Assembly: GCA_037139195.1 (NCBI GenBank)
Contig: JBAXGW010000077.1
Coordinates: 1-18,988, forward strand
Direction of reading: 5' to 3'
DNA from: JBAXGW01 sp037139195
GTDB lineage: Bacteria > Bacteroidota > Bacteroidia > Bacteroidales > JAHJDW01
DNA: 18,988 nucleotides
The translations under genes and the position numbers were made by a program. The notes under the pieces were generated by a model. It saw only the letters and a program-made list of their open reading frames with translations, had not been told where the DNA came from and made no database searches. Shown piece by piece: positions 8,201-17,500 of the stretch (the first letter of the stretch is position 1; every line of letters starts with the position of its first letter).

Positions 8201-10042
8201 AGTTGCGTTAATTTGTGCACAAGATCCAAAGCAAATAGTTTGATCATTACCTGCATTAATAGCGGGAGCTGTTCTAATTGTTACAAGAACGCTATCTCTA
8301 TAAAAACCGGGGCAAGTACCCACATAATATGTCGTAGTTTGAGTTAAAATTGGCGTTGTAAAAGACATTCCAGTACCAATAACACTTCCTCCTACACGAG
8401 AATCGTACCAATTAACAGTTGTTCCATTTGGCATAGTCCCTTGAACATGAGCAGTAAGAGTTACACTCGTATTTTTACAAATTGCAGTATCATTATCATA
8501 AATAAAAAAATCTACTGCTGTTGTTGTAATACCAATAGCACCTTTTGTTGCACCATTTGGTGGAAACTCATTAACTCCATCCGAATTGGTAGTACCGTTA
8601 TTTCCCCCATTTGCACTCTTCACAACAGTGTTATTGGTAAGAGCAATATAACCGCCGCCACCGCCGCCGCCAGGTCCTTCAGCTTCATCAACTAAAAATC
8701 CTACAGTTTGAGTTCCGCCTAATCCACCACTTGCGTTAATTGCAACTCCTGTAATTAAACCAGAACTAATAATTTTAATAGTCCCACCTGCACCACCGCC
8801 GCCTGCAGCATCCTTTCCATTAGCGCTACCACCATCAGTACCATTAGAATTAATAACACCAGCACCTGTGATAGTTCCAAAAGAATATATATAAGCTAAT
8901 GCTCCACCATTTCCACCCTTTCCTCCCAGTCCATCATTTTGGTCAGCAGCGCCACCGCCGCCGCCTAAAAACAATCTGTTAGTTGTGTAATCAAGTGGTC
9001 GTCCACCAAACCCACCTTGTATTCTTCTACCATCACCACCCCAAACGGAATGTGTAGCAGTAAGGTCGTTAGGTGCCACTGTTGTTGCATTTTTATCACT
9101 TCCAGAAAACGTATATCCGCCTCTTCCTCCTCCAGAAGAAACAGCTGTGGCAAAACCTGCTGATTCTAGATTCCAAGCATTTGCATACGTTGTAGAAGTT
9201 GTTATATCAGGCATCCCATTTCCAGTCCATATTCCAATACCACAATTACCGCCACCGCCACCGCCAGCATTATGAACATTTCCACCACCACCACCATTTG
9301 CAGCAGCATATTTACAATATCTTCCCCCTTGAGCATCTAACTCTGCTTTAAAGCCAGCAACACCTTCTCCCTTTTCGGCACCTTCTTTTAAAAGAGCACT
9401 TGCACCTTGCCCGCCTCCCCAACCATCAGAACTCCATGTTGTTAAATCGCCACCTCTAAAACCTTTTCCAGATACATCAATCTTTCCAGTACCATTAATC
9501 ACTGTATTTCCGTTTACTTCAACTGCCAAAACACCTCCAATTTGTCCATTCCATGTATCGCATGATAATATACCGGCATTATTAATTGTTAATGACGAAT
9601 AACGAGGCACCCTAACTACAAGGACTTTACCACTTGCAGTATAGCTGTTTATCAAATTACAAGTAAGTTGAATCGTATTTCCACTAATAGAATAAACTTC
9701 GGCTAATTCATTATTACCACAATTGTTATATGAAGTAATTTCGCCCCAATTAGCAACCTGATTATTTGTGATAATGGAAACACCTTGAATTTGAATAATA
9801 TATAGTAAATCGCCCACAGCCAATGCCCCTGGAAATCTGTTATTTGTATTTAAATTAGAATTATTAACAACTATGCTATTGGTACCCTGACTTGCATCTG
9901 AAGCAAGATAAGTATATTCATTTACAGGAACTGTAGAATTAGCAATTATTTTTGCCCCGTGCTTGCCACGCTGAGCATTAACATTAACGCTAATAAGCGA
10001 AAACGCCATAAAAACAAAACAAACTACCTGATTTCTAATCAT
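5234..10042 (-). CDS. Giant surface protein: Gly-rich, Ig-like, PKD, CHU_C C-terminal domain
   Basis: 1602 residues. Signal peptide at 1-24 (ends NVNAQ). Residues about 198-465 are glycine-rich with runs of up to seven Gly, mixed with β-helix-like segments such as GGAGGTIKI. Residues about 515-1350 hold eleven Ig-like modules of 73-85 residues. Each opens with x-x-I-C-x-G-x-S-x-x-L and then GG-x-S-Y-x-W-S-P, usually has a second Cys near its end, and likely forms one disulfide. Two PKD domains follow (about 1353-1434 with WEFGDG, 1435-1510 with WGFGDG). Residues 1514-1602 are a gliding-motility-associated CHU_C domain (VFVPNSFTPDND, FNRWGGLVFES, WNGKD, DAYVYEL), the T9SS type B signal. It probably works as an adhesin or sheath component. 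It begins 2 bp after the stop of the YD-repeat gene, so the two are likely co-transcribed. No PorP/SprF partner gene adjoins it. Confidence 0.93.
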   Translation of the reverse strand: MIRNQVVCFVFMAFSLISVNVNAQRGKHGAKIIANSTVPVNEYTYLASDASQGTNSIVVNNSNLNTNNRFPGALAVGDLLYIIQIQGVSIITNNQVANWGEITSYNNCGNNELAEVYSISGNTIQLTCNLINSYTASGKVLVVRVPRYSSLTINNAGILSCDTWNGQIGGVLAVEVNGNTVINGTGKIDVSGKGFRGGDLTTWSSDGWGGGQGASALLKEGAEKGEGVAGFKAELDAQGGRYCKYAAANGGGGGNVHNAGGGGGGNCGIGIWTGNGMPDITTSTTYANAWNLESAGFATAVSSGGGRGGYTFSGSDKNATTVAPNDLTATHSVWGGDGRRIQGGFGGRPLDYTTNRLFLGGGGGAADQNDGLGGKGGNGGALAYIYSFGTITGAGVINSNGTDGGSANGKDAAGGGGAGGTIKIISSGLITGVAINASGGLGGTQTVGFLVDEAEGPGGGGGGGYIALTNNTVVKSANGGNNGTTNSDGVNEFPPNGATKGAIGITTTAVDFFIYDNDTAICKNTSVTLTAHVQGTMPNGTTVNWYDSRVGGSVIGTGMSFTTPILTQTTTYYVGTCPGFYRDSVLVTIRTAPAINAGNDQTICFGSCAQINATGGVSYVWSPITNLNNANIANPQACPTVTRTYFVTGTDSYGCTNTSDIVINITAPPVINASSDVTICNGSSTQLTVSGGTSYTWSSNIPAPNNTLSNPTVSPTTTSSYTVTATTGGSCQSTASIKVTVDNGAVLTHTQDTTICKGDTITLFVNGGTSYTWSGTPIVNNTTSTPLVYPSVTTIYKVTALSGASCASIDSVIVTINPSNADAGANAGICSGGYVQFNAVGGISYAWSPSIGLSNTNSNNPIASPSVTTTYYANIIDHIGCEYLDSLVITVGSNLTVNAGLDTAICSGTSVQLSATGGTSFSWSPNSNLSSNSVFNPIASPVTTTTYVLVSSDGSGCAGTDSVVVFVNPIPSVSAGSNQTICSNGSIQLSATGGVDYIWAPTTGLSNANIYNPIATPNSSIVYNVTGTDINGCTANSSVSITVGTVLTVDAGLDKNICAGDSVQLSAVGGTNYTWSPAATLTNANIYNPFAFPVNTTKFYVTSSDNSGCSGKDSVIVNVHPMIVADAGSDITICYGASSQLNANGGTSYLWDNNGSASINSVSINNPIVSPSVTTTFTVIVSNQFNCSDIDTVKVTVSNQINLVVSADTSICKGDSIKLQTNYPNLINAWTPSTGLSNASVFDPSAGPSGTTIYNVVVSDTLGCSANKDVTITVVSVPQANAGIDTLICKNSSVQLNATGGSTYKWAPGSTMNDDNIANPIASPIVTTTYILTAYNGACSDIDTLVVNVNNVAQANFFYNDVCIGNTAKFIDNSNQTLDSIIQWSWEFGDGGVSDTSFVQHNYTSSGIYPVTLSVVYSSGCTDTITKFVNVFNPPTVNFNMDQMGSDVNFYGSSPDIIESWIWGFGDGASATEVSASHHYSEYGNYNIQLTGIDGNGCIDTVMRTLTVYSPLQVFVPNSFTPDNDFLNDYFEPEIYGAESYSFKIFNRWGGLVFESNEISNKWNGKDLKGNECLVDAYVYELDVKIRGAQGFKKVGTVTLIR

Positions 10043-10044
10043 AA

Positions 10045-10944
10045 TTAAAAATACGTATATTCTGTAACAACTGAGAAGCTATTTACTATTCCATACTCCT
10101 TATTCTCAATCCAATAAGACGTAATTAAATTTTTTTGGTTGCCTTCAAACACTCTTTTTATACGTTGTAATAAATCGCCACCTGCATTATATGTTTCTTC
10201 TAATGCTTCATTTCCAAATTCATCGTATTCAATTTTAATTTTTTTTACGCCAAACTTTCCTCTCTCATTTATCTCAATATTCTGATTTATTTCATTATAC
10301 GTATAATCCAGCTTTTTAATTCCGTTTCCTTGCTTATCATATATCTCTAAGCTAATTAAATTATCCTCTTCAAAAAACTGAATTAATTTTTCATACTCAT
10401 CGCCATTTTCAATAATTTGTTCAAGTATTTGTTTCTTTTCATTGAACTTGTTTTTCTCAAAATACTGAACATTACCAAAACAATTCACTATTTTATGTTC
10501 TATTAAATTATTATTTTCAAACACAAAATTTTCTTCTTCTTCTACCTCGCCATCTAAATCTAGTGTAACTTTGCTAATTAGATTGTTATTATCATCATAT
10601 TTTAAATTGCTCACACTGGCTTCGCCTTCAGCATATTCTTTTTCTTTTTTTATTATTTGCCCCTTGTCATTTCTGTGTACAATTAATTTCTCGGCAATCT
10701 CATCGTCGGCATAAAAAACAAACTCTTCAACTAACTGATTATTTGCATTAAAAACTCTTTGTATTTTATGATCTACTTCGCCCGATTCCTGAAAATATGA
10801 TTCAGTAACGATATTTCCCGCCTCATCTAATTCTATTTTTTTTTCTAAAAACCCTTCTTTTCCTTCAATATTATCGATGTCCTCAAAAAAATATTTGTTA
10901 TATCTATATGTTGCAACTGATTTTACTTTATTTTGATTTTCCAT
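10045..10944 (-). CDS. YD-repeat-like cytoplasmic protein, unknown function
   Basis: 299 residues from the ATG at 10944, with no signal peptide or membrane segment. The chain is acidic and made of degenerate repeats of about 20-24 residues with a core like Y-[DN]-x-x-x-N-x-L-I followed by D-x-x-G-x (for example LKYDDNNNLISKVTLDLDG, IEYDEFGNEALEETYNAGG). This resembles RHS/YD repeats or the β-strand MORN-like repeats of YwqK proteins, without any toxin or core domain. Function is not known and I do not assign one. It is the first gene of a probable two-gene operon: its stop is 2 bp from the start of the 1602-residue surface protein, which suggests a cytoplasmic role linked to that protein, but this is inference. 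Confidence 0.8.
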   Translation of the reverse strand: MENQNKVKSVATYRYNKYFFEDIDNIEGKEGFLEKKIELDEAGNIVTESYFQESGEVDHKIQRVFNANNQLVEEFVFYADDEIAEKLIVHRNDKGQIIKKEKEYAEGEASVSNLKYDDNNNLISKVTLDLDGEVEEEENFVFENNNLIEHKIVNCFGNVQYFEKNKFNEKKQILEQIIENGDEYEKLIQFFEEDNLISLEIYDKQGNGIKKLDYTYNEINQNIEINERGKFGVKKIKIEYDEFGNEALEETYNAGGDLLQRIKRVFEGNQKNLITSYWIENKEYGIVNSFSVVTEYTYF

Positions 10945-10966
10945 ATAGTAAAAAATTGATTTAAAG

Positions 10967-10997
10967 TTGAAAATTAAAAAAAAATCGTTTAGGTTTG
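10967..10997 (+). promoter_or_regulatory. Promoter of the prolyl oligopeptidase gene
   Basis: TAGGTTTG at 10990-10997 matches TAnnTTTG exactly, with TTG at 10967-10969 separated from it by 20 nt, the spacing expected for the phylum's -33/-7 promoters. The leader to the ATG at 11028 would be about 25 nt. It overlaps the divergent operon's control region. Confidence 0.55.
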
Positions 10998-11010
10998 TAG
11001 TTTATTATAT

Positions 11011-11018
11011 CAAATTTA
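11011..11018 (-). promoter_or_regulatory. -7 promoter element for the minus-strand operon
   Basis: On the minus strand this reads TAAATTTG, an exact TAnnTTTG match, 66 bp before the ATG at 10944. No clear -33 partner is visible. It would transcribe the YD-repeat gene and, through it, the giant surface protein. Confidence 0.4.
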
Positions 11019-11027
11019 CAAATATTT

Positions 11028-13142
11028 ATGAAAAGATTAACTTTTATGGTGATTTTAAGTGGAATAATTTTAAATTCTAATAGCCAAAATACAAATAACT
11101 ATCCTGTTTCAAAAAAAGAAAATGTAGTTGACAATTATTTCGGAACAGAAATAGCTGATCCTTATCGATGGCTCGAAAACGACACTTCTGCCGAAACTGG
11201 CGACTGGGTTAAGCGTCAGAATGCATTTACCAATAATTATTTGGATGCAATTCCATATAGAAATAATATTAAGGAGCGATTAACTAAAATTTGGAATTAC
11301 GAAAAATTTTCGACCCCTTTTAAAGAAGGAAACTACTTTTTTTATTATAAAAATTCTGGAGTTCAAAATCAAAGTGTGCTTTATATTCAAAGCGACTTGA
11401 AAAGCGAAGCAAAAGTTTTCTTAGACCCAAACACTTTGTCGAATGATGGCACTTTGTCATTGGGCGAAATTAAAGCATCAAACGATGGAAAATATATGGC
11501 ATATACCACTAGCAAAGCTGGTTCGGACTGGAATGAAATCATGGTTCGCGAAATTCCAAGCGGCAAAGAGCTTAAAGACCATTTGAAATGGATAAAATTC
11601 TCGGATATTGCTTGGAAAGGTAATGGATTTTATTACAGCTGTTACGACACACCCGAAAAAGGCTCGGAACTATCTGCTAAAAACGAATATCACAAAGTAT
11701 ATTATCACAAAATTGGCACCGACCAAAGCGAAGACCAATTAATTTTTGAAAACAAAAAATTTCCTCTGCGCAATTACACTGCTCAAACAACCGACGACGA
11801 AAAATATCTAATTTTATACGAAACAGAAACCACCGATGGAAATTCAATATTTATTAAAGATTTAACAGCCGAAAAATCCGATTTCGTGAAAATTGCCGAT
11901 GGTTTTAACTTTGAATACTCTGTAATTGAAGATATCAATGGAAAACTGTTAATAAAAACATCAGATAATGCGGGCAAATACAAACTAATTGCAGTTGACC
12001 CAAAGAAACCCGAACGCAGTGCTTGGATTACCATACTACCCGAAAAAGAAAAAGAAGTGCTCACTTCGGTATTAGTAATTAACAATAAAATTATCGCTAC
12101 ATACATGAAGGATGCTGCAAGCAAATCGTTTGTATATGATTTAAATGGGAAGCTAATTCACGAAATAATTTTACCAACAATTGGAACTGTAGGCGGTTTC
12201 AGCGGCAAAAAAGACGAGCCTTTTGCTTTTTACAGTTTTACCTCGTTCACTTATCCAAATACTATATTTAAATACGATATAGAAAGCAACAAAAGCGAAG
12301 TTCATCAAAAACCAACTGTTGACTTTAAGCCCGAAGACTACGAAACAAAACAAGTATTCTACACAAGCAAAGATGGCACTAAGATACCGATGTTTATAGT
12401 TCACAAAAAAGGATTAAAACTAGATGGCAACAACCCAACATTGCTATACGGCTACGGTGGTTTTAATATTAGCTTAACACCAAGCTTTGGTGCAAGCAGA
12501 TTGATATTACTCGAAAACAATGGTGTATTAGCAATAGCCAATTTGCGTGGCGGTGGCGAGTATGGCGAAGCATGGCACAAAGCAGGAACTGTTCTACAAA
12601 AACAAAATGTATTTGACGATTTTATAGCAGCAGCCGAGTATTTGATAAAAGAAAAATATACTACACCAGCAAAATTAGCAATACAAGGAGGTTCGAATGG
12701 AGGTTTACTTGTTGGTGCTTGTATGACACAGCGACCAGAATTATTTAAAGTAGCATTTCCAGCAGTTGGCGTAATGGACATGCTTCGCTTTCATAAATTT
12801 ACAATTGGTTGGTCGTGGGTTGGCGATTATGGCTCTAGCGACGATGCTACTCAATTTAAATACATATTGGGCTATTCGCCATTGCACAACTTAAAGAAAG
12901 GAATAAATTACCCAGCAACCATGGTAACCACTGCCGACCACGACGACCGAGTAGTACCAGCTCATTCGTTTAAATTTGCTGCTACACTGCAAGAAAAACA
13001 GACAGGAAACAATCCTACATTGATAAGAATCGACTCGAATGCAGGACACGGAGCAGGCAAGCCAACCGCTAAAGTAATTGAAGAATACACCGATATTTAT
13101 TCGTTTATGTTTTATAATATGGGGATAAAGGCGGTTTATTAA
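11028..13142 (+). CDS. Prolyl oligopeptidase, family S9A, secreted
   Basis: 704 residues, close to the usual length of prolyl oligopeptidases. An N-terminal signal peptide (MKRLTFMVILSGIILNSNSQ) sends it to the periplasm or beyond. The start of the mature chain has the family signature DPYRWLEND. A β-propeller occupies roughly residues 75-430 and the α/β hydrolase domain follows, opening with the LLYGYGGFNIS oxyanion-side motif. The catalytic triad is intact: Ser556 in GGSNGGLL, Asp639 in DHDDRVVP and His674 in GHGAG. Arg641, two residues after the Asp, matches the substrate-binding Arg of the porcine enzyme. It should cleave short peptides after proline, probably feeding peptide uptake. It is divergently transcribed from the YD-repeat operon and 58 bp ahead of the TonB-C-like gene, with no terminator between them, so read-through is possible. 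Confidence 0.96.
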   Translation: MKRLTFMVILSGIILNSNSQNTNNYPVSKKENVVDNYFGTEIADPYRWLENDTSAETGDWVKRQNAFTNNYLDAIPYRNNIKERLTKIWNYEKFSTPFKEGNYFFYYKNSGVQNQSVLYIQSDLKSEAKVFLDPNTLSNDGTLSLGEIKASNDGKYMAYTTSKAGSDWNEIMVREIPSGKELKDHLKWIKFSDIAWKGNGFYYSCYDTPEKGSELSAKNEYHKVYYHKIGTDQSEDQLIFENKKFPLRNYTAQTTDDEKYLILYETETTDGNSIFIKDLTAEKSDFVKIADGFNFEYSVIEDINGKLLIKTSDNAGKYKLIAVDPKKPERSAWITILPEKEKEVLTSVLVINNKIIATYMKDAASKSFVYDLNGKLIHEIILPTIGTVGGFSGKKDEPFAFYSFTSFTYPNTIFKYDIESNKSEVHQKPTVDFKPEDYETKQVFYTSKDGTKIPMFIVHKKGLKLDGNNPTLLYGYGGFNISLTPSFGASRLILLENNGVLAIANLRGGGEYGEAWHKAGTVLQKQNVFDDFIAAAEYLIKEKYTTPAKLAIQGGSNGGLLVGACMTQRPELFKVAFPAVGVMDMLRFHKFTIGWSWVGDYGSSDDATQFKYILGYSPLHNLKKGINYPATMVTTADHDDRVVPAHSFKFAATLQEKQTGNNPTLIRIDSNAGHGAGKPTAKVIEEYTDIYSFMFYNMGIKAVY

Positions 13143-13200
13143 ATATTGATAATGCATTGATAAAAAAATTGACAGTGAAAATATTGAGAGTAAAAAAAAC

Positions 13201-13641
13201 ATGAAAAAACTAATTATCATTTTCATTTGTTTGTTTATTTATCAATTAACGTATTCTCAAGAAAAACCTTCAATTAATATTGATGATCGAGGAGATTCTT
13301 GTATGTTTTATTTTGATTCAACTACAAAATCAAAAATATATTATAATACCGATTCAAGACCCGAGTTTCCTGGAGGAATTGATTCTTTAACGAAATTCAT
13401 TGAATTAAAAATAAAACTTTCTGGCATAAATTCGTTTCCACTCACCAGTGCTACGATAATTATCAATACAAACGGGGATATTGTCGATATTAAAATAGTG
13501 AGAGGAGATGATTTAAACAATGCACAAGTAATAAAACAAATACATAAAATTATTGGCATGATGCCAAAATGGAAACCAGCAGAATGCAAAGGAACAAAAG
13601 TTCCATATCTCATACTTATAGATTTTTCGGAAAAATATTAA
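13201..13641 (+). CDS. Secreted TonB C-terminal-domain-like protein
   Basis: 146 residues. Signal peptide at 1-20 (ends LTYSQ). The remainder fits the TonB_C fold as found in Bacteroidota energy transducers: RPEFPGGIDSLTKFI near residues 53-67, then a TIIINTNGDIVDIKIVRG strand pair, then MMPKWKPAECKGTKVPY near the end. Genuine TonB proteins have a membrane anchor and a Pro-rich spanner. Here the N-terminus looks cleavable and there is no spanner, so this is more likely a free periplasmic domain than an energy transducer. I see no consensus promoter in the 58-bp gap upstream, so it may be read with the prolyl oligopeptidase gene. Confidence 0.82.
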   Translation: MKKLIIIFICLFIYQLTYSQEKPSINIDDRGDSCMFYFDSTTKSKIYYNTDSRPEFPGGIDSLTKFIELKIKLSGINSFPLTSATIIINTNGDIVDIKIVRGDDLNNAQVIKQIHKIIGMMPKWKPAECKGTKVPYLILIDFSEKY

Positions 13642-13712
13642 CAAAACTCATATCTTTTGTTCCAAATTAATAAACAAAAGTATAATTAGGCTCAAATTGA
13701 TGGAATGTAAAA

Positions 13713-14042
13713 ATGAATAGATTTATTTATGTATTTTTTAACAATGTTACAATAATTTGTGGGGTATTGTTAATTTTCATTTCAAGTATATTTAACTTAG
13801 GACCCAGTGATGGATTCAAAAAAATGACTTTTTATGAATTGAAAATATTTGTTTTAACAAGAATTGGAGCAAACATTTTTACAAGTTTAATAATTACGAT
13901 ATTAATAATATTTGTCTATTATTTATTGTCAAAATTTGTCATCAAAAATACTGACAATTTATTTTTAAGAAAACTATCCTTTAGGTTATTGATAATATTA
14001 ATATCTGTCTCTATTTTGTTTCCCTTAATTTGGTTTATATAA
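13713..14042 (+). CDS. Small membrane protein, unknown
   Basis: 109 residues, not recognised. Three hydrophobic segments (about 8-27, 54-73 and 88-108) predict three membrane spans with short charged loops (FKKMTFYELK, KNTDNLFLRK). No catalytic motif is visible. It lies 71 bp after the TonB-C-like gene with no clear promoter or strong terminator between, so it may be the last gene of that transcript. Being AT-rich and coding almost only hydrophobic residues, it is probably real but cannot be tied to a function. Confidence 0.65.
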   Translation: MNRFIYVFFNNVTIICGVLLIFISSIFNLGPSDGFKKMTFYELKIFVLTRIGANIFTSLIITILIIFVYYLLSKFVIKNTDNLFLRKLSFRLLIILISVSILFPLIWFI

Positions 14043-14503
14043 AAACCAACCATTCTCTATTTTATCCTAAGCAATAATTTACAACTCAAATTACTTAACA
14101 CAATGTATACCTGTAAAAAAGTCAGCTATTCACTACAAACAAATATAACACATTGATTATCTAGTATTTGGATTTAATAAATTGAATTAAAAAACTCAAC
14201 AAAGTTATTTTTTAAAGAAATACTGAAAAATATTTATAAACCAATTGCGTATATTTTATTTCATCCAATTGTAACAAATCCTCACAAAACAACGTACAAA
14301 GATTTATTAAAACTATGTTTCTAAAACAACTGATTAACAATAAAATACAAATATATTGAAAATAAAAATTAATACAAAATATCATTTTTACGTTTTATTA
14401 CTAATCATTTTTTTGGTTTCTAAAGAAAAAACTGTAATTTTATAGGTTAAATAGGGCAACTTATCAGTTAAAATATACGTCAATAATATTAAATAAAGTT
14501 AAT
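14043..14503. other. Intergenic region before the giant repeat gene
   Basis: About 460 bp of AT-rich DNA with only trivial open frames (the longest I tried are 13-17 codons). The first bases form the 3' half of a weak 7-bp hairpin (14030-14036 with 14043-14049) without a T run. A promoter-like pair lies at 14412-14442. I see nothing else that I can support. Confidence 0.7.
14412..14442 (+). promoter_or_regulatory. Probable promoter of the giant repeat gene
   Basis: TTTG at 14412-14415, then 19 nt, then TAATTTTA at 14435-14442. This has the phylum's -33/-7 spacing, but the last base of the -7 box is A instead of G. The leader to the ATG at 14504 would be about 55 nt. Confidence 0.4.
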
Positions 14504-17500
14504 ATGAATCAAATTTACAAACTACTAATTCTGGGTACACTGTCGTTATTTCTTTGCACAAATAATGCCAACTCTCAAACGGTAACTATTAGTTCAAACC
14601 CAACAACTCATAATATTTGCCTAGGAGCAAGCAGAACTCTCACAGCAGCAATAACCGGAGGAACCGCCCCTTACACATACAATTGGAGTACTGGTCAATC
14701 AGGTACTGCTTCAATAGTTGTTGCACCAAATACAACTACAACATATAATGTAACCATTACTGATAATGCACTTCCTCCTGTTAGTGCTACAAGTAATGTT
14801 ATAACTATCACCGTAAATCCAATTCCAGACATGACGGTATCTAATGACACAACTGTTTGTAGTGGGCAAAGTGTTACCCTGACTGCAAATGGGGCTACTA
14901 TTACTAATTATTTCTGGATAGCTCCTTCTTTCACGCCTGGTGCTAATATAACTTTCGCACCTACCACTACAACTGTAGCAAGTATAATTGGCAGTGATGG
15001 AACTTGTTCTAATCAAAAGAATATTACAGTAAATGTCAACCCACTTCCAACTGCAACTATAAGTGGAGCGACTAGCGTTTGCCAAAACGATCCTTCACCT
15101 TCAATAACATTTACAGGTGCAAATGGAACTTCACCCTACACTTTTACATATAATATCAATGGTGGTTCTAACACAACAGTAGTTAGCGTTGGAAACACTG
15201 CAACAGTTTCTGTGCCAACTGGTACTGCAGGAACATTTGTTTATAACTTAGTTAGTGTACAAGATAATTCAAGTACTACTTGTTCTCAAAATCAACCACA
15301 ATCGGCAACAGTTACTGTAAATCCTTTGCCAACACTAGTAGTTAACGATCCTGCTGAAGTTTGTTCACCTTCAACAGTTAATTTAACGCTTCCTGCTGTT
15401 ACGGCAGGTTCAACTTCTGGACTCACTTTAACATATTGGACAGATGCATCAGCAACCATAGCTTATGGAACACCTACGGCTGCAACCGCAGGAACATATT
15501 ACATAAAAGGAACCACCGCAGCAGGCTGTATCGACATTCAACCTGTAGTAGTTGTAGTTAACCAACAACCAACTATTACACCATTAGTTGACCAAGCAAT
15601 ATGTTTGGGTGCTTCTTATGCTGTAGATGCAACTGTTGCAAATGGAACTCCTGGTTATACTTACTTATGGACTCCAAATACGAATATTACACCAAATAAC
15701 ACACAAGAGGATGTAACATTAAGTCCAGTTGTTTCAAACACTTACACTCTATCTGTAACAGATAGCAAAGGCTGTACTGCAACAGACAATATTGCAATTA
15801 CAGTAAATAACCCACCAACAGCAGATGCCGGATCACCTGCTTCAATATGCCAAGGTGCTAGCACACAATTAGATGCGAGTGGAAGTCTTCAAGCAATATC
15901 TTATTTATGGTCGGCAAATCCTGCAGACGCGAGCTTAACTGGACTAAATAACACATCTGCAACACCAAATGTATCACCAGTTGTTACTACCACGTATACA
16001 GTAACAGTAACCAATGCATGTGGTTTTAATACAGATAACGTAGTGGTAACAATTTACCCTTCAGTTTCTATAAGTTTAGGTGCAGATAAAGAGATTTGTA
16101 ATGGCAGCTCTTACACTATTCCTGGCAATGTAACTGGAGGAACATCTCCTTTTGGTTATAACTGGAATCCTATCTTAAATTTAAGTGCTACAAACATACC
16201 AAACCCTATTGCAGCTCCAACAACAAGCACTACTTATATAGTAACAGTAACAGATGCTCATGGATGTAGCAATACCGATAATATTGCAATAACAGTAAAT
16301 CCCAAGCCAGATATTAATGCGGGTGCCGATGGCTCTTTTTGTACTGGTGGCTCTTACCCAATTAATGCAACTATTACTACGCCTGGCACACCTGGCTATA
16401 CTTATACTTGGTTGCCAAACAATAGCACTTTAGATGACATTTCAATTGAAGATCCAACTGCTAACCCAGCTATAACAACAACTTATACCGTAACTGTAAC
16501 AGATGCAAAAGGCTGTACGGATTCAGACAATATTATAGTATCAGTTAACGCCAACCCTATTGCAGAAGCTGGTGCAAATACAGAAATTTGCGAAAATTCT
16601 TCGCATACATTAAGTGGAAGTGCATCAAGTGGCACTCCTGCTTACACATATACTTGGAATGATGCAGGTGCTCAATCCCATTCAGTTACCCCTGGAGTTG
16701 GAAGCACAGTATATACTTTAACAGTTTCAGATAGTAAAGGATGTACAGACTCTGATAATGTTACAATTACGGTAAATCCATTACCAACTGCTGATGCAGG
16801 TGCAGCCCAAACAATTTGCGGTGGAACAGCTGCTTCTTTAGACGGAACACCGGGTGCAGGAACCTTGCCATATAGTTTTTTATGGACAGCAACACCTGCA
16901 ACAACAATAACACCTAATAATATCGAAGACCCTTCTTCTTCACCTGCAGCAACAACAACTTATACAATACAAGTTTCTGACGCTAAAGGATGTTCTGCAA
17001 CGGACAACGTTATTGTCACAGTAGACCCTGCTCCTGTTATTACAGTTACAGGCAATGATCCTAATCCTTGCGGAACCTTAACTGGAGATGCAACAGCTAA
17101 TGTACCAGGTCTATCTACCGACTACACCTATTTATGGAATACAACAGCTACTACTCAAACCATTTCGGGATTAATCGCTGGAATATATTCAGTTACTGTA
17201 ACGGAAATAGCAACTGGATGCTCTTCAATAGGAAGTGTAAGCTTAAGTGACCCTGCTCCTTTTGCAATGACCTTAGCAAGTAATGATGCAGACAATACAA
17301 TTTGTGCAGGAGATAATATAACTTTTACAGCAACTGCTACACCTGCAAATGCGACAGGTTACGAGTTTTATGTAGATGGAGCTTCTGCTCAAAATGGTCC
17401 ATCAAACACCTTCACTCCAGCTCCAGTCCTTACAAATGGACAAATAGTTTCTGTAAGAGGCTATGACGGTACTTGTTCTGCTTTTAGCTCGTCAATAACT

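Noticed and set aside
8441..9153. Short open frames on either strand within the glycine-rich part of the 1602-residue gene
   Set aside because: They are shadows produced by the biased codons of the real gene and have no start signals or family features.
13169..13174. TTGACA resembling an E. coli -35 box before the TonB-C-like gene
   Set aside because: This phylum uses a different -33/-7 consensus and no TAnnTTTG follows at the right distance.
13640..13661. AACAAAA/TTTTGTT hairpin after the TonB-C-like gene
   Set aside because: The stem has only one G-C pair and an 8-nt loop, so it is too weak to call a terminator.
14030..14049. TTGGTTT/AAACCAA hairpin at the end of the small membrane protein gene
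   Set aside because: It is a 7-bp stem overlapping the stop codon with no T run after it, so it could be chance in AT-rich DNA.
14103..14156. 17-codon open frame starting ATGTATACC in the intergenic region
   Set aside because: It is very short, with no promoter or recognisable peptide feature.
14711..15085. Minus-strand open frame of 124 codons
   Set aside because: It is antisense to the giant repeat protein, is Ser/Cys/Tyr-rich low-complexity sequence, and arises from the Thr/Val/Asn-rich coding of the other strand.
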